Positions 1-4,818 of a stretch of DNA of 21,544 nt are shown here, piece after piece. Every line of letters starts with the position of its first letter. Within the stretch, counting starts at the first letter, position 1. The notes beneath the pieces are model-generated. The model was not told the DNA's origin. It did no database searches and saw only the letters and a program-made list of their open reading frames with translations. Origin of the DNA: a virus; the IMG/VR virus record IMGVR_UViG_3300008107_000544, positions 1 through 21,544 of that record. The stretch is one strand, 5' to 3'. The position numbers and the translations under genes are program-made.

Positions 1-15
1 ACCCCAAGAATTTAT

Positions 16-91
16 GCCGATATAGCTCAGGTGGTAGAGCAGTAGACTGAAAATCTATGTGTCCGTAGTTCAACTCTACGTATCGGCACCA
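16..91 (+). tRNA. tRNA-Phe(GAA)
   Basis: Complete cloverleaf: 7-bp acceptor GCCGATA/TATCGGC, anticodon stem GTAGA/TCTAT with loop CTGAAAA (anticodon GAA), T arm with loop TTCAACT, and encoded CCA. First gene of the array visible here; the spacer to the next tRNA is only 7 nt, so they are probably cut from one transcript. Confidence 0.95.
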
Positions 92-98
92 AATGTAT

Positions 99-172
99 TC
101 CTTCATAGCTCAAAGGTAGAGCAATCGGCTGATAACCGATAGACAGAGGATCGTTACCTCTTGAAGGAACCA
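99..172 (+). tRNA. tRNA-Ile(GAT)
   Basis: Acceptor TCCTTCA/TGAAGGA, discriminator A and encoded CCA. Anticodon stem ATCGG/CCGAT encloses loop CTGATAA (anticodon GAT). The T loop is ATCGTTA, as in several tRNAs of this array. Confidence 0.93.
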
Positions 173-182
173 AGAATTCTAT

Positions 183-261
183 TCCGTGAAATCCAAGCAT
201 GGTGCAAGGACTTGACTGTTAATCAATGATTAGGTGAGTTCGATCCTCACACACGGAGCCA
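183..261 (+). tRNA. tRNA-Asn(GTT)
   Basis: Acceptor TCCGTGA/ACACGGA with a mismatch at the inner pair, discriminator G, encoded CCA. Anticodon loop CTGTTAA (GTT) with one mismatched outer anticodon-stem pair. T arm GTGAG/CTCAC. A second, better-paired Asn(GTT) lies at 5579-5653. Confidence 0.88.
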
Positions 262-268
262 GTTTTTA

Positions 269-343
269 GGTGCGTTCATATAATGGTTATTATCCTGGAT
301 TGTCTATCCAGAGACGGGAGTTCGATCCTCCCACGCATCGCCA
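269..343 (+). tRNA. tRNA-Asp(GTC)
   Basis: Acceptor GGTGCGT/ACGCATC with one G-T pair, discriminator G, encoded CCA. Anticodon stem CTGGA/TCCAG with loop TTGTCTA (GTC). T arm GGGAG/CTCCC. A second Asp(GTC) is at 4743-4817. Confidence 0.93.
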
Positions 344-350
344 ATTTTAT

Positions 351-428
351 CTCTGTGTAATGTCAATCTGGTAGACGGCTCGGTTTGGAACTGAGAGGCT
401 AGTGGTTCAAATCCACTCATGGAGACCA
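351..428 (+). tRNA. tRNA-Pro(TGG)
   Basis: Acceptor CTCTGTG/CATGGAG with two wobble pairs, discriminator A, encoded CCA. Anticodon stem CTCGG/CTGAG with loop TTTGGAA (TGG). T arm GTGG/CCAC. A second Pro(TGG) is at 5394-5471. Confidence 0.92.
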
Positions 429-430
429 AA

Positions 431-506
431 GTTTTAGGAATGTTTCAGCAAATAAAAGCATCAAACTTGTAATTTGAAAAAGCAAAAAAGCATTCCTGTT
501 GTATAT
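431..506 (+). ncRNA. TTCAGCAA hairpin element A (armless tRNA-like)
   Basis: It sits in a tRNA slot between Pro and Ala. A perfect 7-bp helix (AGGAATG at 436-442, CATTCCT at 491-497) encloses TTTCAGCAA and then a perfect anticodon-arm mimic: stem TCAAA/TTTGA with 7-nt loop CTTGTAA (TGT at 468-470, the Thr anticodon). There is no D or T arm and no CCA; GTTGTATAT follows the helix. It belongs to the recurrent element family described in the findings. Function unknown. Confidence 0.7.
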
Positions 507-508
507 TT

Positions 509-583
509 GGGGGCAGTAGTGGGCTACGGCTCTCCCTTGCAAGGAGGGTGTCTAGAAGGATTCGATTTCCTCGGTCTCCACCA
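509..583 (+). tRNA. tRNA-Ala(TGC)
   Basis: Acceptor GGGGGCA/GGTCTCC with wobbles and a mismatch at the inner pair, discriminator A, encoded CCA. Anticodon stem TCTCC/GGAGG with loop CTTGCAA (TGC). D arm GTAG/CTAC. The acceptor is weaker than usual but the anticodon arm is clear. Confidence 0.87.
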
Positions 584-593
584 AATATCGCCT

Positions 594-713
594 TGACTGA
601 TGGCGTACAATGTGATAAATTATCAGTCATTTTTGAGTAACGTACTAATTCGCATATACGTACACCGTCTGGACTAGGTGATGGGCGATCCAGTCTAGTA
701 CGTTACTCAAAAA
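594..713 (+). ncRNA. Y-RNA-like ncRNA 1 (long terminal stem)
   Basis: Two abutting helices. The first is a hairpin TGACTGAT (594-601)/ATCAGTCA (622-629). The second starts at the next base: a perfect 18-bp stem between 630-647 and 696-713. The 48-nt interior contains a nested CTGGA/TCCAG hairpin. There is no ORF or tRNA cloverleaf in it. The same hairpin-plus-long-stem design recurs at 9752-9905 beside the TROVE gene. RNAs whose ends pair in a long stem and that occur with Ro60-family proteins are typical Y RNAs; calling this one a Y RNA is inference. Confidence 0.65.
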
Positions 714-715
714 TT

Positions 716-844
716 GGAGACATGATGTAATGGTAGCATAGCATAGCAAAAAATCAATTCTGTCTGTAGAATTGTTTCCGCAATACTAAAGCTCTAACTC
801 TGTAAAAGTTCTTGTACGTGGTTCGAATCCCGTTGTCTCCACCA
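716..844 (+). tRNA. tRNA-Tyr(GTA)-like with ~50-nt insertion
   Basis: Perfect acceptor GGAGACA/TGTCTCC, discriminator A, encoded CCA, and a T arm with loop TTCGAAT. The anticodon arm AACT-CTGTAAA-AGTT gives anticodon GTA at 802-804. Between the D arm (near 723-735) and the anticodon arm lies about 50 nt of extra sequence containing hairpin CAATTC (755-760)/GAATTG (769-774). The variable loop is short, unlike usual bacterial tRNA-Tyr, and an ordinary class II Tyr(GTA) exists at 4652-4737. It could be an intron-bearing tRNA, a decoy or a decaying copy. Confidence 0.6.
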
Positions 845-851
845 ATTTTAT

Positions 852-926
852 ACTGCGTTCGACTTCAGGTGAGGTCATCACCCTTTCAAGGTGACTAGAC
901 GGGATCGTTACCCGTACGCAGTACCA
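852..926 (+). tRNA. tRNA-Glu(TTC)
   Basis: Acceptor ACTGCGT/ACGCAGT, discriminator A, encoded CCA. Anticodon stem TCACC/GGTGA with loop CTTTCAA (TTC). The acceptor stem is identical to that of the second Glu(TTC) at 4375-4449, which suggests duplication. Confidence 0.93.
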
Positions 927-1037
927 GTTTTAGAGTAGGTTCAGCAAAAATTACACACGCGAATGGTTCGCAATTTGACTTCTAATCAAACCTTGTGGGT
1001 TCAATTCCCACTGTAAAAACACTACTCTGTTGTATAT
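927..1037 (+). ncRNA. TTCAGCAA hairpin element B (encloses Arg tRNA)
   Basis: A perfect 7-bp helix, AGAGTAG (932-938)/CTACTCT (1022-1028). The 5' strand is followed by GTTCAGCAA and the 3' strand by GTTGTATAT. The interior is a tRNA-Arg(TCT)-like cloverleaf listed separately. The flanks match elements A, C and D while the helix sequence differs but stays complementary, which argues for a conserved RNA fold rather than a simple DNA repeat. Confidence 0.7.
951..1016 (+). tRNA. tRNA-Arg(TCT)-like, no CCA, inside element B
   Basis: D arm GCGA/TCGC (959-971), anticodon arm TTTGA-CTTCTAA-TCAAA (TCT at 981-983), and T arm GTGGG-TTCAATT-CCCAC (995-1011) are all well formed. The acceptor shows only five pairs (TTACA/TGTAA) and no CCA follows. 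A normal Arg(TCT) is at 3997-4071. This copy may be nonfunctional, a decoy, or released by unusual processing. Confidence 0.5.
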
Positions 1038-1038
1038 T

Positions 1039-1113
1039 GTGCCTTTAGTAAAATGGATATTACACAACGCTACGAACGTTGGAGTGGGAGTTCGATTCTC
1101 TCAGGGCGCACCA
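1039..1113 (+). tRNA. tRNA-Arg(ACG)
   Basis: Acceptor GTGCCTT/AGGGCGC with two G-T pairs, discriminator A, encoded CCA. Anticodon stem CAACG/CGTTG with loop CTACGAA (ACG; A34 would normally be deaminated to inosine in bacteria). T arm with loop TTCGATT. Confidence 0.92.
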
Positions 1114-1121
1114 AAAGATAT

Positions 1122-1213
1122 GGATAGTAATGCAGCGGGGTTGGTCCTGCGACCAGCCTTGAAAACTGGGTTCTCAGAAATGGGATGGGGTTCGACTCCT
1201 CTGCTATCCGCCC
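1122..1213 (+). tRNA. tRNA-Ser(TGA), 3' end reads CCC
   Basis: Class II tRNA: acceptor GGATAGT/GCTATCC, D stem GCAG/CTGC, anticodon loop CTTGAAA (TGA), long variable arm, T loop TTCGACT, discriminator G. The last three bases are CCC rather than the CCA seen in nearly every other tRNA here. The homing endonuclease gene begins about 50 nt downstream, so the change may mark the insertion junction. Confidence 0.88.
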
Positions 1214-1215
1214 TT

Positions 1216-1239
1216 GAGTTTAGTCAAAACTCGAATTTT
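1216..1239 (+). terminator. terminator-like hairpin before the homing endonuclease
   Basis: GAGTTT (1216-1221) pairs with AAACTC (1227-1232), followed by GAATTTT. The stem is short and AT-rich, so termination would be weak. It could limit read-through from the tRNA array into the endonuclease gene. Confidence 0.35.
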
Positions 1240-1266
1240 ATAAATAGATATAGAATAGGAGATTCT

Positions 1267-1896
1267 ATGTACTATACTGTTTATAAAATAACAAACAAGA
1301 TCAATGGCAAGTTCTATATTGGAACACATAAGACCAAACGTCTTGATGACAACTATGCAGGTTCTGGAAAATATCTAAAACATGCGCAGGAAAAGTATGG
1401 GATTGAAAACTTCAGTAAAGAAATACTATTTGTATATGATAACGCTGAAGAAATGTATGCAAAAGAAGCTGATATTGTTAATGAAGAATTTCTTGCTGAA
1501 GAAAACACATACAATCTAAAGCTAGGTGGATATGGTGGTTTTGATTATCTAAACGATTGGAAAGAAAACCCAACCCACAGCAAAGATCATCTGAAAAAGA
1601 TGAGTGACTCTGTGCACATAGATGTTAAAAGAAATTCTGCTTCCAAAGCCCTGGAGAAATATGTTGAGTTAATTGCTGCTAACGGTGGTAAACAATGGTT
1701 TGACCATCCAAAGGGATTTCTAGGTAAACAGCATAGTGATGAGACTATAGATAAAATTAAAAATTCTCTACAAGGTCATGGATCAGGAGATAAAAATTCA
1801 CAATTCGGTACTATTTGGATAACAAATGGTTCTGACTGCAAAAAGATAAAAAGTTCTTCCGAGATTCCACATGGTTGGAGAAAAGGAAGAAAATAA
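1267..1896 (+). CDS. GIY-YIG homing endonuclease
   Basis: A 209-residue protein. The N-terminus carries a GIY-YIG nuclease domain: YTVYKITNKINGKFYIGTHK supplies both halves of the signature, followed by a GSGKYL segment. The middle has a NUMOD3-like DNA-binding stretch (GKQHSDETIDKIKNS). The C-terminus has the ITNG...IPHGWRKGRK pattern common in free-standing phage endonucleases. The start at 1267 is chosen because AGGAGA (1257-1262) lies 4 nt upstream; the open frame extends further 5' but runs through tRNA genes. T4 Seg-type enzymes are known to sit among tRNA genes and spread by cutting unoccupied alleles. It lies between tRNA-Ser(TGA) and the tRNA at 1904. It is AT-rich, consistent with recent transfer. 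The target site is unknown. Confidence 0.92.
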   Translation: MYYTVYKITNKINGKFYIGTHKTKRLDDNYAGSGKYLKHAQEKYGIENFSKEILFVYDNAEEMYAKEADIVNEEFLAEENTYNLKLGGYGGFDYLNDWKENPTHSKDHLKKMSDSVHIDVKRNSASKALEKYVELIAANGGKQWFDHPKGFLGKQHSDETIDKIKNSLQGHGSGDKNSQFGTIWITNGSDCKKIKSSSEIPHGWRKGRK

Positions 1897-1903
1897 AGTA
1901 TAT

Positions 1904-1981
1904 GGGCTGTGTCTGTGTAAATGGCTAACAGCAAGTAGAAACTCTACTTGGTCAGCAGTTCGACTCTGCTACAGTCCACCA
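1904..1981 (+). tRNA. tRNA with abnormal anticodon loop (identity unclear)
   Basis: Acceptor GGGCTGT/ACAGTCC, D stem CTGT/ACAG, T arm AGCAG/CTGCT, discriminator A and encoded CCA are all good. The anticodon arm is an almost closed hairpin: CAAGTAGA (1932-1939) pairs fully with TCTACTTG (1943-1950) around a 3-nt AAC. Forced into a 5-bp stem the loop is GAAACTC, with A at position 33 instead of T and nominal anticodon AAC. Decoding ability is doubtful. Confidence 0.7.
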
Positions 1982-1983
1982 AG

Positions 1984-2100
1984 TTTTAGGTTAGGTTCTG
2001 CAAAAACAAAACTAGCTGGTTCGATTCCAGCATTACCAACCAGCCGAAAGGCAATTCTGGTGATGTGCCACGGTGGCAATCAAACTAACCTGTTGTATAT
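1984..2100 (+). ncRNA. TTCAGCAA-type hairpin element C (encloses permuted tRNA)
   Basis: A perfect 7-bp helix, AGGTTAG (1988-1994)/CTAACCT (2085-2091). The 5' strand is followed by GTTCTGCAA, one base off the family motif, and the 3' strand by GTTGTATAT. The interior holds the 3' part of a tRNA with CCA, then a tight hairpin, then the 5' part, listed separately. Confidence 0.7.
2015..2077 (+). tRNA. circularly permuted tRNA candidate
   Basis: In order: T arm GCTGG-TTCGATT-CCAGC (2015-2031), acceptor 3' strand ATTACCA (2032-2038), discriminator A, CCA (2040-2042), hairpin GCC-GAAA-GGC (2043-2052), acceptor 5' strand TGGTGAT (2058-2064), and D-like arm GCCA/TGGC (2067-2077). TGGTGAT pairs with ATTACCA over seven pairs including one G-T. 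The 3' half therefore precedes the 5' half. The D loop is only 3 nt. The anticodon is unresolved: the upstream TTCTGCAAA could place GCA in a loop, but discriminator A does not fit Cys. Confidence 0.5.
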
Positions 2101-2190
2101 GGAAGTATGGCTGAGTGGCTTAAGGCACCTGTCTAGAAAACAGTGGGCTCTGAAAGGGGCACGTGGGTTCAAATCCTACTACTTCCGCCA
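2101..2190 (+). tRNA. tRNA-Ser(AGA)
   Basis: Class II tRNA: acceptor GGAAGTA/TACTTCC, anticodon stem CTGT/ACAG with loop CTAGAAA (anticodon AGA), long variable arm, T loop TTCAAAT, discriminator G, encoded CCA. AGA rather than GGA is unusual for bacterial Ser tRNAs. Confidence 0.87.
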
Positions 2191-2208
2191 ATTTTATAGG
2201 AGATGTAT

Positions 2209-2775
2209 ATGCCAAGTGTATTTTTAGTTAGCGATACGCACTTTGGTCACATGGGCGTATGCAAGTTTACTCGCAACGATGGTGTGACAAAGTTACGACC
2301 TTGGGATTCAGCCGAAGAAATGGATGAAGCCATGGTAAAGATGTGGAACGAAACTGTAAAGCCAACTGATAAGGTTTATCACTTAGGCGATGTAGTTATC
2401 AACCGCAAGGCAATGTCAATCATGCATCGGTTAAACGGCGACAAGGTTTTAATTCGTGGTAACCATGACATCTTTAGAGACGACGAATATCGTGTACACT
2501 TTAGAGAGTTACGTGCTTATCATGTGATGAATGGTTTGATTTTAAGTCATATACCATTACATCCTGAATCGTTAGGTAGGTTCGGTACTAACATTCATGG
2601 TCATACTCATGCAAATCGTGTGATGTGTGGTGATGGTGAGATTGATACTCGATACCACTGTGTCTGCGTTGAGCAAACAGACTTTCGTCCTATCTTATTC
2701 GAAGATGTGTTAAAGCGCATCAAGGAAGAAGGTGGTGAGGTTGGTTTTCGCAATGGCAATGGACCAACGATGTGA
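2209..2775 (+). CDS. calcineurin-like metallophosphoesterase
   Basis: A 188-residue protein with the full metallophosphoesterase motif set in order: SDTH (D9, H11), GD (D61), GNHD (N85, H86), SH (H114) and HGHTH (H130-H134). These residues normally bind two metal ions and hydrolyse phosphomono- or diesters. It is compact, with no extra domain, signal peptide or membrane segment. The start at 2209 is preferred over the in-frame ATG at 2203 because AGGAG (2198-2202) sits 6 nt before it and overlaps the earlier ATG. It lies 18 nt after tRNA-Ser(AGA) and 5 nt before tRNA-Ser(GCT). The substrate is unknown; a 2',3'-cyclic or 3'-phosphate RNA end is possible given the RNA repair genes downstream, but nothing in the sequence proves it. 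Confidence 0.9.
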   Translation: MPSVFLVSDTHFGHMGVCKFTRNDGVTKLRPWDSAEEMDEAMVKMWNETVKPTDKVYHLGDVVINRKAMSIMHRLNGDKVLIRGNHDIFRDDEYRVHFRELRAYHVMNGLILSHIPLHPESLGRFGTNIHGHTHANRVMCGDGEIDTRYHCVCVEQTDFRPILFEDVLKRIKEEGGEVGFRNGNGPTM

Positions 2776-2780
2776 TATTA

Positions 2781-2867
2781 GGAGAGTGGGCAGGACGGTA
2801 ATGCAGCAGATTGCTAATCTGTCATCCAGAAATGGGTGAGTGGGTTCGACTCCCACACTCTCCGCCA
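2781..2867 (+). tRNA. tRNA-Ser(GCT)
   Basis: Class II: acceptor GGAGAGT/ACTCTCC, discriminator G, encoded CCA. Anticodon stem GCAGA/TCTGT with loop TTGCTAA (GCT). Variable arm CATCC-AGAAAT-GGGTG. T arm GTGGG/CCCAC. Confidence 0.93.
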
Positions 2868-2871
2868 ATAT

Positions 2872-2945
2872 GGGTTGTTAGTTCAAAGGTAGAACGTTGC
2901 TTTGACATGGCAGAGACAGAGGATCGATACCTCTACGACCCACCA
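2872..2945 (+). tRNA. tRNA-Val(GAC)
   Basis: Acceptor GGGTTGT/ACGACCC, discriminator A, encoded CCA. Anticodon stem TTGCT/GGCAG (two wobbles) with loop TTGACAT (GAC). T arm AGAGG/CCTCT. Val(TAC) is at 4889-4963. Confidence 0.88.
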
Positions 2946-2946
2946 T

Positions 2947-3038
2947 ACCTCGGTAGTTTAACGGTAAAACGGCGGATTTATATCCCGTAAGCAACAGATA
3001 ATTGGTTCATCCGAGTTCGATTCTCGGTCGAGGTACCA
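2947..3038 (+). tRNA. tRNA, nominal anticodon TAT, enlarged variable region
   Basis: Acceptor ACCTCGG/TCGAGGT, D stem GTTT/AAAC, T arm CCGAG/CTCGG, discriminator A, encoded CCA. The anticodon stem GCGGA/CCCGT has one mismatch; the loop TTTATAT gives TAT (Ile, AUA). The variable region is about 22 nt, which is class II size and not expected for Ile. It could be Ile with an insertion or a class II tRNA with an altered loop. Confidence 0.7.
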
Positions 3039-3040
3039 AG

Positions 3041-3745
3041 TTAATCAGATCTAGCAATTGCTAAGTCTTTATATTTTTCGTATGAATTCTCTATTAGAGA
3101 TTTAACTTGCGGTGGGATTTCACTTATGCTATTCTTTTTAAGGATAACAATTATAGCTATTCTTTTTTTGCCAATTTTACTAATCTTTGCAGCATGAATC
3201 GCACGAATGTTGTTGATAAAAAATGCTTGTCTTGGTTTTAGTAATTTAGCTACGTAGGTTTCTTCTTTGAATCTTTTTGGATCTATACCATTTTCTGGAA
3301 TGTATCCTACCTGTTCTCTGGAATTATATTTTTTAATTGTTGGTCTCATTAAAAGAAAATCTTTTTCGAAATCATCATTTTCCAAATAAATTCTTAAACC
3401 AAGTTCGTCTGGATCAGAATGCCAAAATCCTGTACCTTCGAATTCATTTTTTGTTGGCAGAAACACGATGTCTTTTATATCGTTTTCTTCTACACCGAAT
3501 GCACTGCTAAAGTAATCAGCAAGTTCTGGAAATCTTTCTTTGAAGTCTGTTTTCCAAACTCCTAATGTTTTGGCATATGATATGTTCCATGGATATAATG
3601 ATGGGCTTGCTACTTGACTAGAATCCCTTCTAAGTCGTACAGCCTGATTTTGGTTTTCTGCCAACCATGCTAAGATGTCATTTGAATCAACAACAGGAAC
3701 GTCTTTAGTGTCGAGAGGGGTATAGAGAATGTCTAGTAATTCCAT
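3041..3745 (-). CDS. Fe(II)/2-oxoglutarate hydroxylase-like protein 1
   Basis: A 234-residue protein on the minus strand. It shows an H-x-D pair (H109, D111, in FWHSDPDELG), a distal H184 (RAIHAAK) and R195 (KKRIAI). This is the spacing of a double-stranded beta-helix iron/2-oxoglutarate oxygenase; the pattern resembles Asp/Asn or Asp/Arg hydroxylase-like phage proteins. The start at 3745 is chosen over the ATG at 3760 because GGAG precedes it at the right distance. The gene is convergent with the tRNA array: its stop lies 3 nt past the CCA at 3038. It is very AT-rich. Two more genes of this type (6455-7162, 10602-11201) are in the window. The family call rests on motifs; the substrate is unknown. 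Confidence 0.6.
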   Translation of the reverse strand: MELLDILYTPLDTKDVPVVDSNDILAWLAENQNQAVRLRRDSSQVASPSLYPWNISYAKTLGVWKTDFKERFPELADYFSSAFGVEENDIKDIVFLPTKNEFEGTGFWHSDPDELGLRIYLENDDFEKDFLLMRPTIKKYNSREQVGYIPENGIDPKRFKEETYVAKLLKPRQAFFINNIRAIHAAKISKIGKKRIAIIVILKKNSISEIPPQVKSLIENSYEKYKDLAIARSD

Positions 3746-3775
3746 GATTGGTAGCTCCATTGAAATAATTATTTA

Positions 3776-3853
3776 GCCCAAGTAGCCCAATTGGTATGAG
3801 GCGTCTCTCTCAAAAGGAGAATCGTATCGGTTCGAATCCGATCTTGGGCACCA
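3776..3853 (+). tRNA. tRNA-Leu(CAA), short variable loop
   Basis: Acceptor GCCCAAG/CTTGGGC, discriminator A, encoded CCA. Anticodon stem TCTCT/GGAGA with loop CTCAAAA (CAA). The variable loop is about 5 nt, whereas Leu tRNAs normally have a long variable arm. The anticodon is clear; charging identity is less certain. Confidence 0.85.
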
Positions 3854-3863
3854 TAGATAAGTG

Positions 3864-3892
3864 TTGACTTTAATTCATTGTTAAGGTATAAT
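3864..3892 (+). promoter_or_regulatory. sigma70-type promoter P3864
   Basis: TTGACT (3864-3869), 17-bp spacer, TATAAT (3887-3892), preceded by G. Begins the block Leu(TAA)-Arg-Met/Ile-Cys. Confidence 0.88.
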
Positions 3893-3905
3893 AAAGGTTG
3901 TGAAT

Positions 3906-3989
3906 GCGAGAGTGGTGGAATGGTATACACAGCAGACTTAAAATCTGCCGCCGCAAGGCTTACGGGTTCGAGTCCCGTCTCTCGTACCA
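3906..3989 (+). tRNA. tRNA-Leu(TAA)
   Basis: Class II: acceptor GCGAGAG/CTCTCGT, anticodon stem GCAGA/TCTGC with loop CTTAAAA (TAA), variable arm with GCC/GGC, T arm ACGGG/CCCGT, encoded CCA. First tRNA after promoter P3864. Confidence 0.95.
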
Positions 3990-3996
3990 AAGTTAT

Positions 3997-4071
3997 GCGG
4001 CATTCGTTCAACGGATAGGACATGGTTCTTCTAAAGCCAGAATGGGGGTTCGATTCCCTCATGCCGCACCA
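3997..4071 (+). tRNA. tRNA-Arg(TCT)
   Basis: Acceptor GCGGCAT/ATGCCGC, discriminator A, encoded CCA. Anticodon stem TGGTT/AGCCA with loop CTTCTAA (TCT). Same anticodon loop as the tRNA-like insert of element B. Confidence 0.94.
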
Positions 4072-4077
4072 GAGTTT

Positions 4078-4153
<76 letters not shown>

Positions 4154-4160
4154 GAGATAT

Positions 4161-4236
4161 GTGCGCATGACCCGAAAGGCTAGGGAGCGGATTGCAAATC
4201 CGTATCATGCAGGTTCGAATCCTGTTGCGCACTCCA
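4161..4236 (+). tRNA. tRNA-Cys(GCA)
   Basis: Acceptor GTGCGCA/TGCGCAC, discriminator T as expected for Cys, encoded CCA. Anticodon stem CGGA/TCCG with loop TTGCAAA (GCA). Confidence 0.94.
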
Positions 4237-4245
4237 AGATAGTTG

Positions 4246-4274
4246 TTGACTTTTAATGGTAGTTGATGTATAAT
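4246..4274 (+). promoter_or_regulatory. sigma70-type promoter P4246
   Basis: TTGACT (4246-4251), 17-bp spacer, TATAAT (4269-4274). It drives the structured RNA at about 4281 and the tRNAs after it. Confidence 0.88.
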
Positions 4275-4280
4275 AAGAGT

Positions 4281-4369
4281 TCTGAAGTCCTCTCTGAGTC
4301 TTTACGTAAAGTCGGAAGCATGGGGCATTAGAAAAGGTTCGGTAGCTTTTCCTGACACAAAAAGCTACC
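4281..4369 (+). ncRNA. promoter-proximal structured RNA, function unknown
   Basis: The segment between P4246 and tRNA-Glu holds no ORF or recognisable cloverleaf. It contains the palindrome CTTTACGTAAAG and a strong hairpin in which GGTAGCTTTT (4341-4350) pairs with AAAAGCTACC (4360-4369). A weaker GAAAAG/CTTTTC hairpin overlaps it and could be an alternative fold. It may be a leader or a separate small RNA. Confidence 0.45.
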
Positions 4370-4374
4370 ACTAT

Positions 4375-4449
4375 ACTGCGTTCGTCTATCGGTTAGGACA
4401 TCAGGTTTTCAACCTGAGAAGACGAGTTCGACTCTCGTACGCAGTACCA
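4375..4449 (+). tRNA. tRNA-Glu(TTC), second copy
   Basis: Acceptor ACTGCGT/ACGCAGT, discriminator A, encoded CCA. Anticodon stem TCAGG/CCTGA with loop TTTTCAA (TTC). Acceptor identical to the Glu tRNA at 852-926; the rest has diverged. Confidence 0.94.
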
Positions 4450-4455
4450 GTTTTT

Positions 4456-4643
4456 ATACACATGACAATTCGTTGTAGATGGTGAGAAAGTAGAGCCTCG
4501 AAAACTCTATGAGCTAACGGTTCGAGTCCGACAACATGGTCACTAGCAAGTATCATCTATCACTACGTACCTCTAACCCTAACGTATACAGGGCGAAATG
4601 GTTGCGAATGAGCGAGGCGCAACGAATGAGTTGTCAGTTGTAT
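4456..4643 (+). ncRNA. long-stem RNA enclosing a Ser(CGA)-like tRNA
   Basis: The two ends pair over three segments: ATACA/TGTAT, TGACAA/TTGTCA and TTCGTT/AACGAA, interrupted by a 2x2 internal loop and a TGAG bulge. The 3' end continues as GTTGTATA, as in elements A-C. Inside is a reduced tRNA-like fold (about 4473-4534): end stem GTTGT/ACAAC, anticodon-like arm TAGAG/CTCTA around CTCGAAA, and a T loop TTCGAGT. Then come hairpins CCCT/AGGG and GTTGCG/CGCAAC. No CCA and no ORF. Confidence 0.5.
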
Positions 4644-4651
4644 AAGAATTT

Positions 4652-4737
4652 GGAGGTGCCGCCGTAATGGTATGGCAAGGGACTGTAAATCCCCCGCTCT
4701 TCGGAGCTAATAGGTTCGATCCCTATCACCTCCACCA
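4652..4737 (+). tRNA. tRNA-Tyr(GTA)
   Basis: Class II as usual for bacterial Tyr: acceptor GGAGGTG/CACCTCC (discriminator A and CCA follow), anticodon arm GGGA-CTGTAAA-TCCC (GTA), variable arm with GCTC-TTCG-GAGC, T loop TTCGATC. Confidence 0.94.
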
Positions 4738-4742
4738 AATTT

Positions 4743-4817
4743 GGCTTCAAAGTGTTCATGGACGCACGCATGCCTGTCACGCATGAAGAAGGGGATCGTT
4801 ACCCCTTGGAGCCGCCA
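4743..4817 (+). tRNA. tRNA-Asp(GTC), second copy
   Basis: Acceptor GGCTTCA/TGGAGCC, discriminator G, encoded CCA. Anticodon stem CATGC/GCATG with loop CTGTCAC (GTC). T arm AGGGG/CCCCT. Confidence 0.9.
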
Positions 4818-4818
4818 G

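Noticed and set aside
445-630. Minus-strand 61-residue open frame
   Set aside because: It is the complement of element A, tRNA-Ala and the Y-RNA-like hairpin; no protein features.
1996-2004. Cys anticodon (GCA) in the TTCTGCAAA of element C
   Set aside because: The motif is one base from the family-wide TTCAGCAA, only three stem pairs form, the discriminator is A, and a standard tRNA-Cys exists at 4161-4236.
1871-2227. 118-residue plus-strand open frame after the homing endonuclease
   Set aside because: It runs through a tRNA, the permuted tRNA element and tRNA-Ser(AGA) without any codon bias or ribosome site.
2868-2880. CAATATGG near 2868 and TTCAATATGGAG near 9999 as further copies of the Y-like stem arm
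   Set aside because: Only 8-12 bases match and no pairing partner lies nearby; the second is the ribosome-site region of rubrerythrin.
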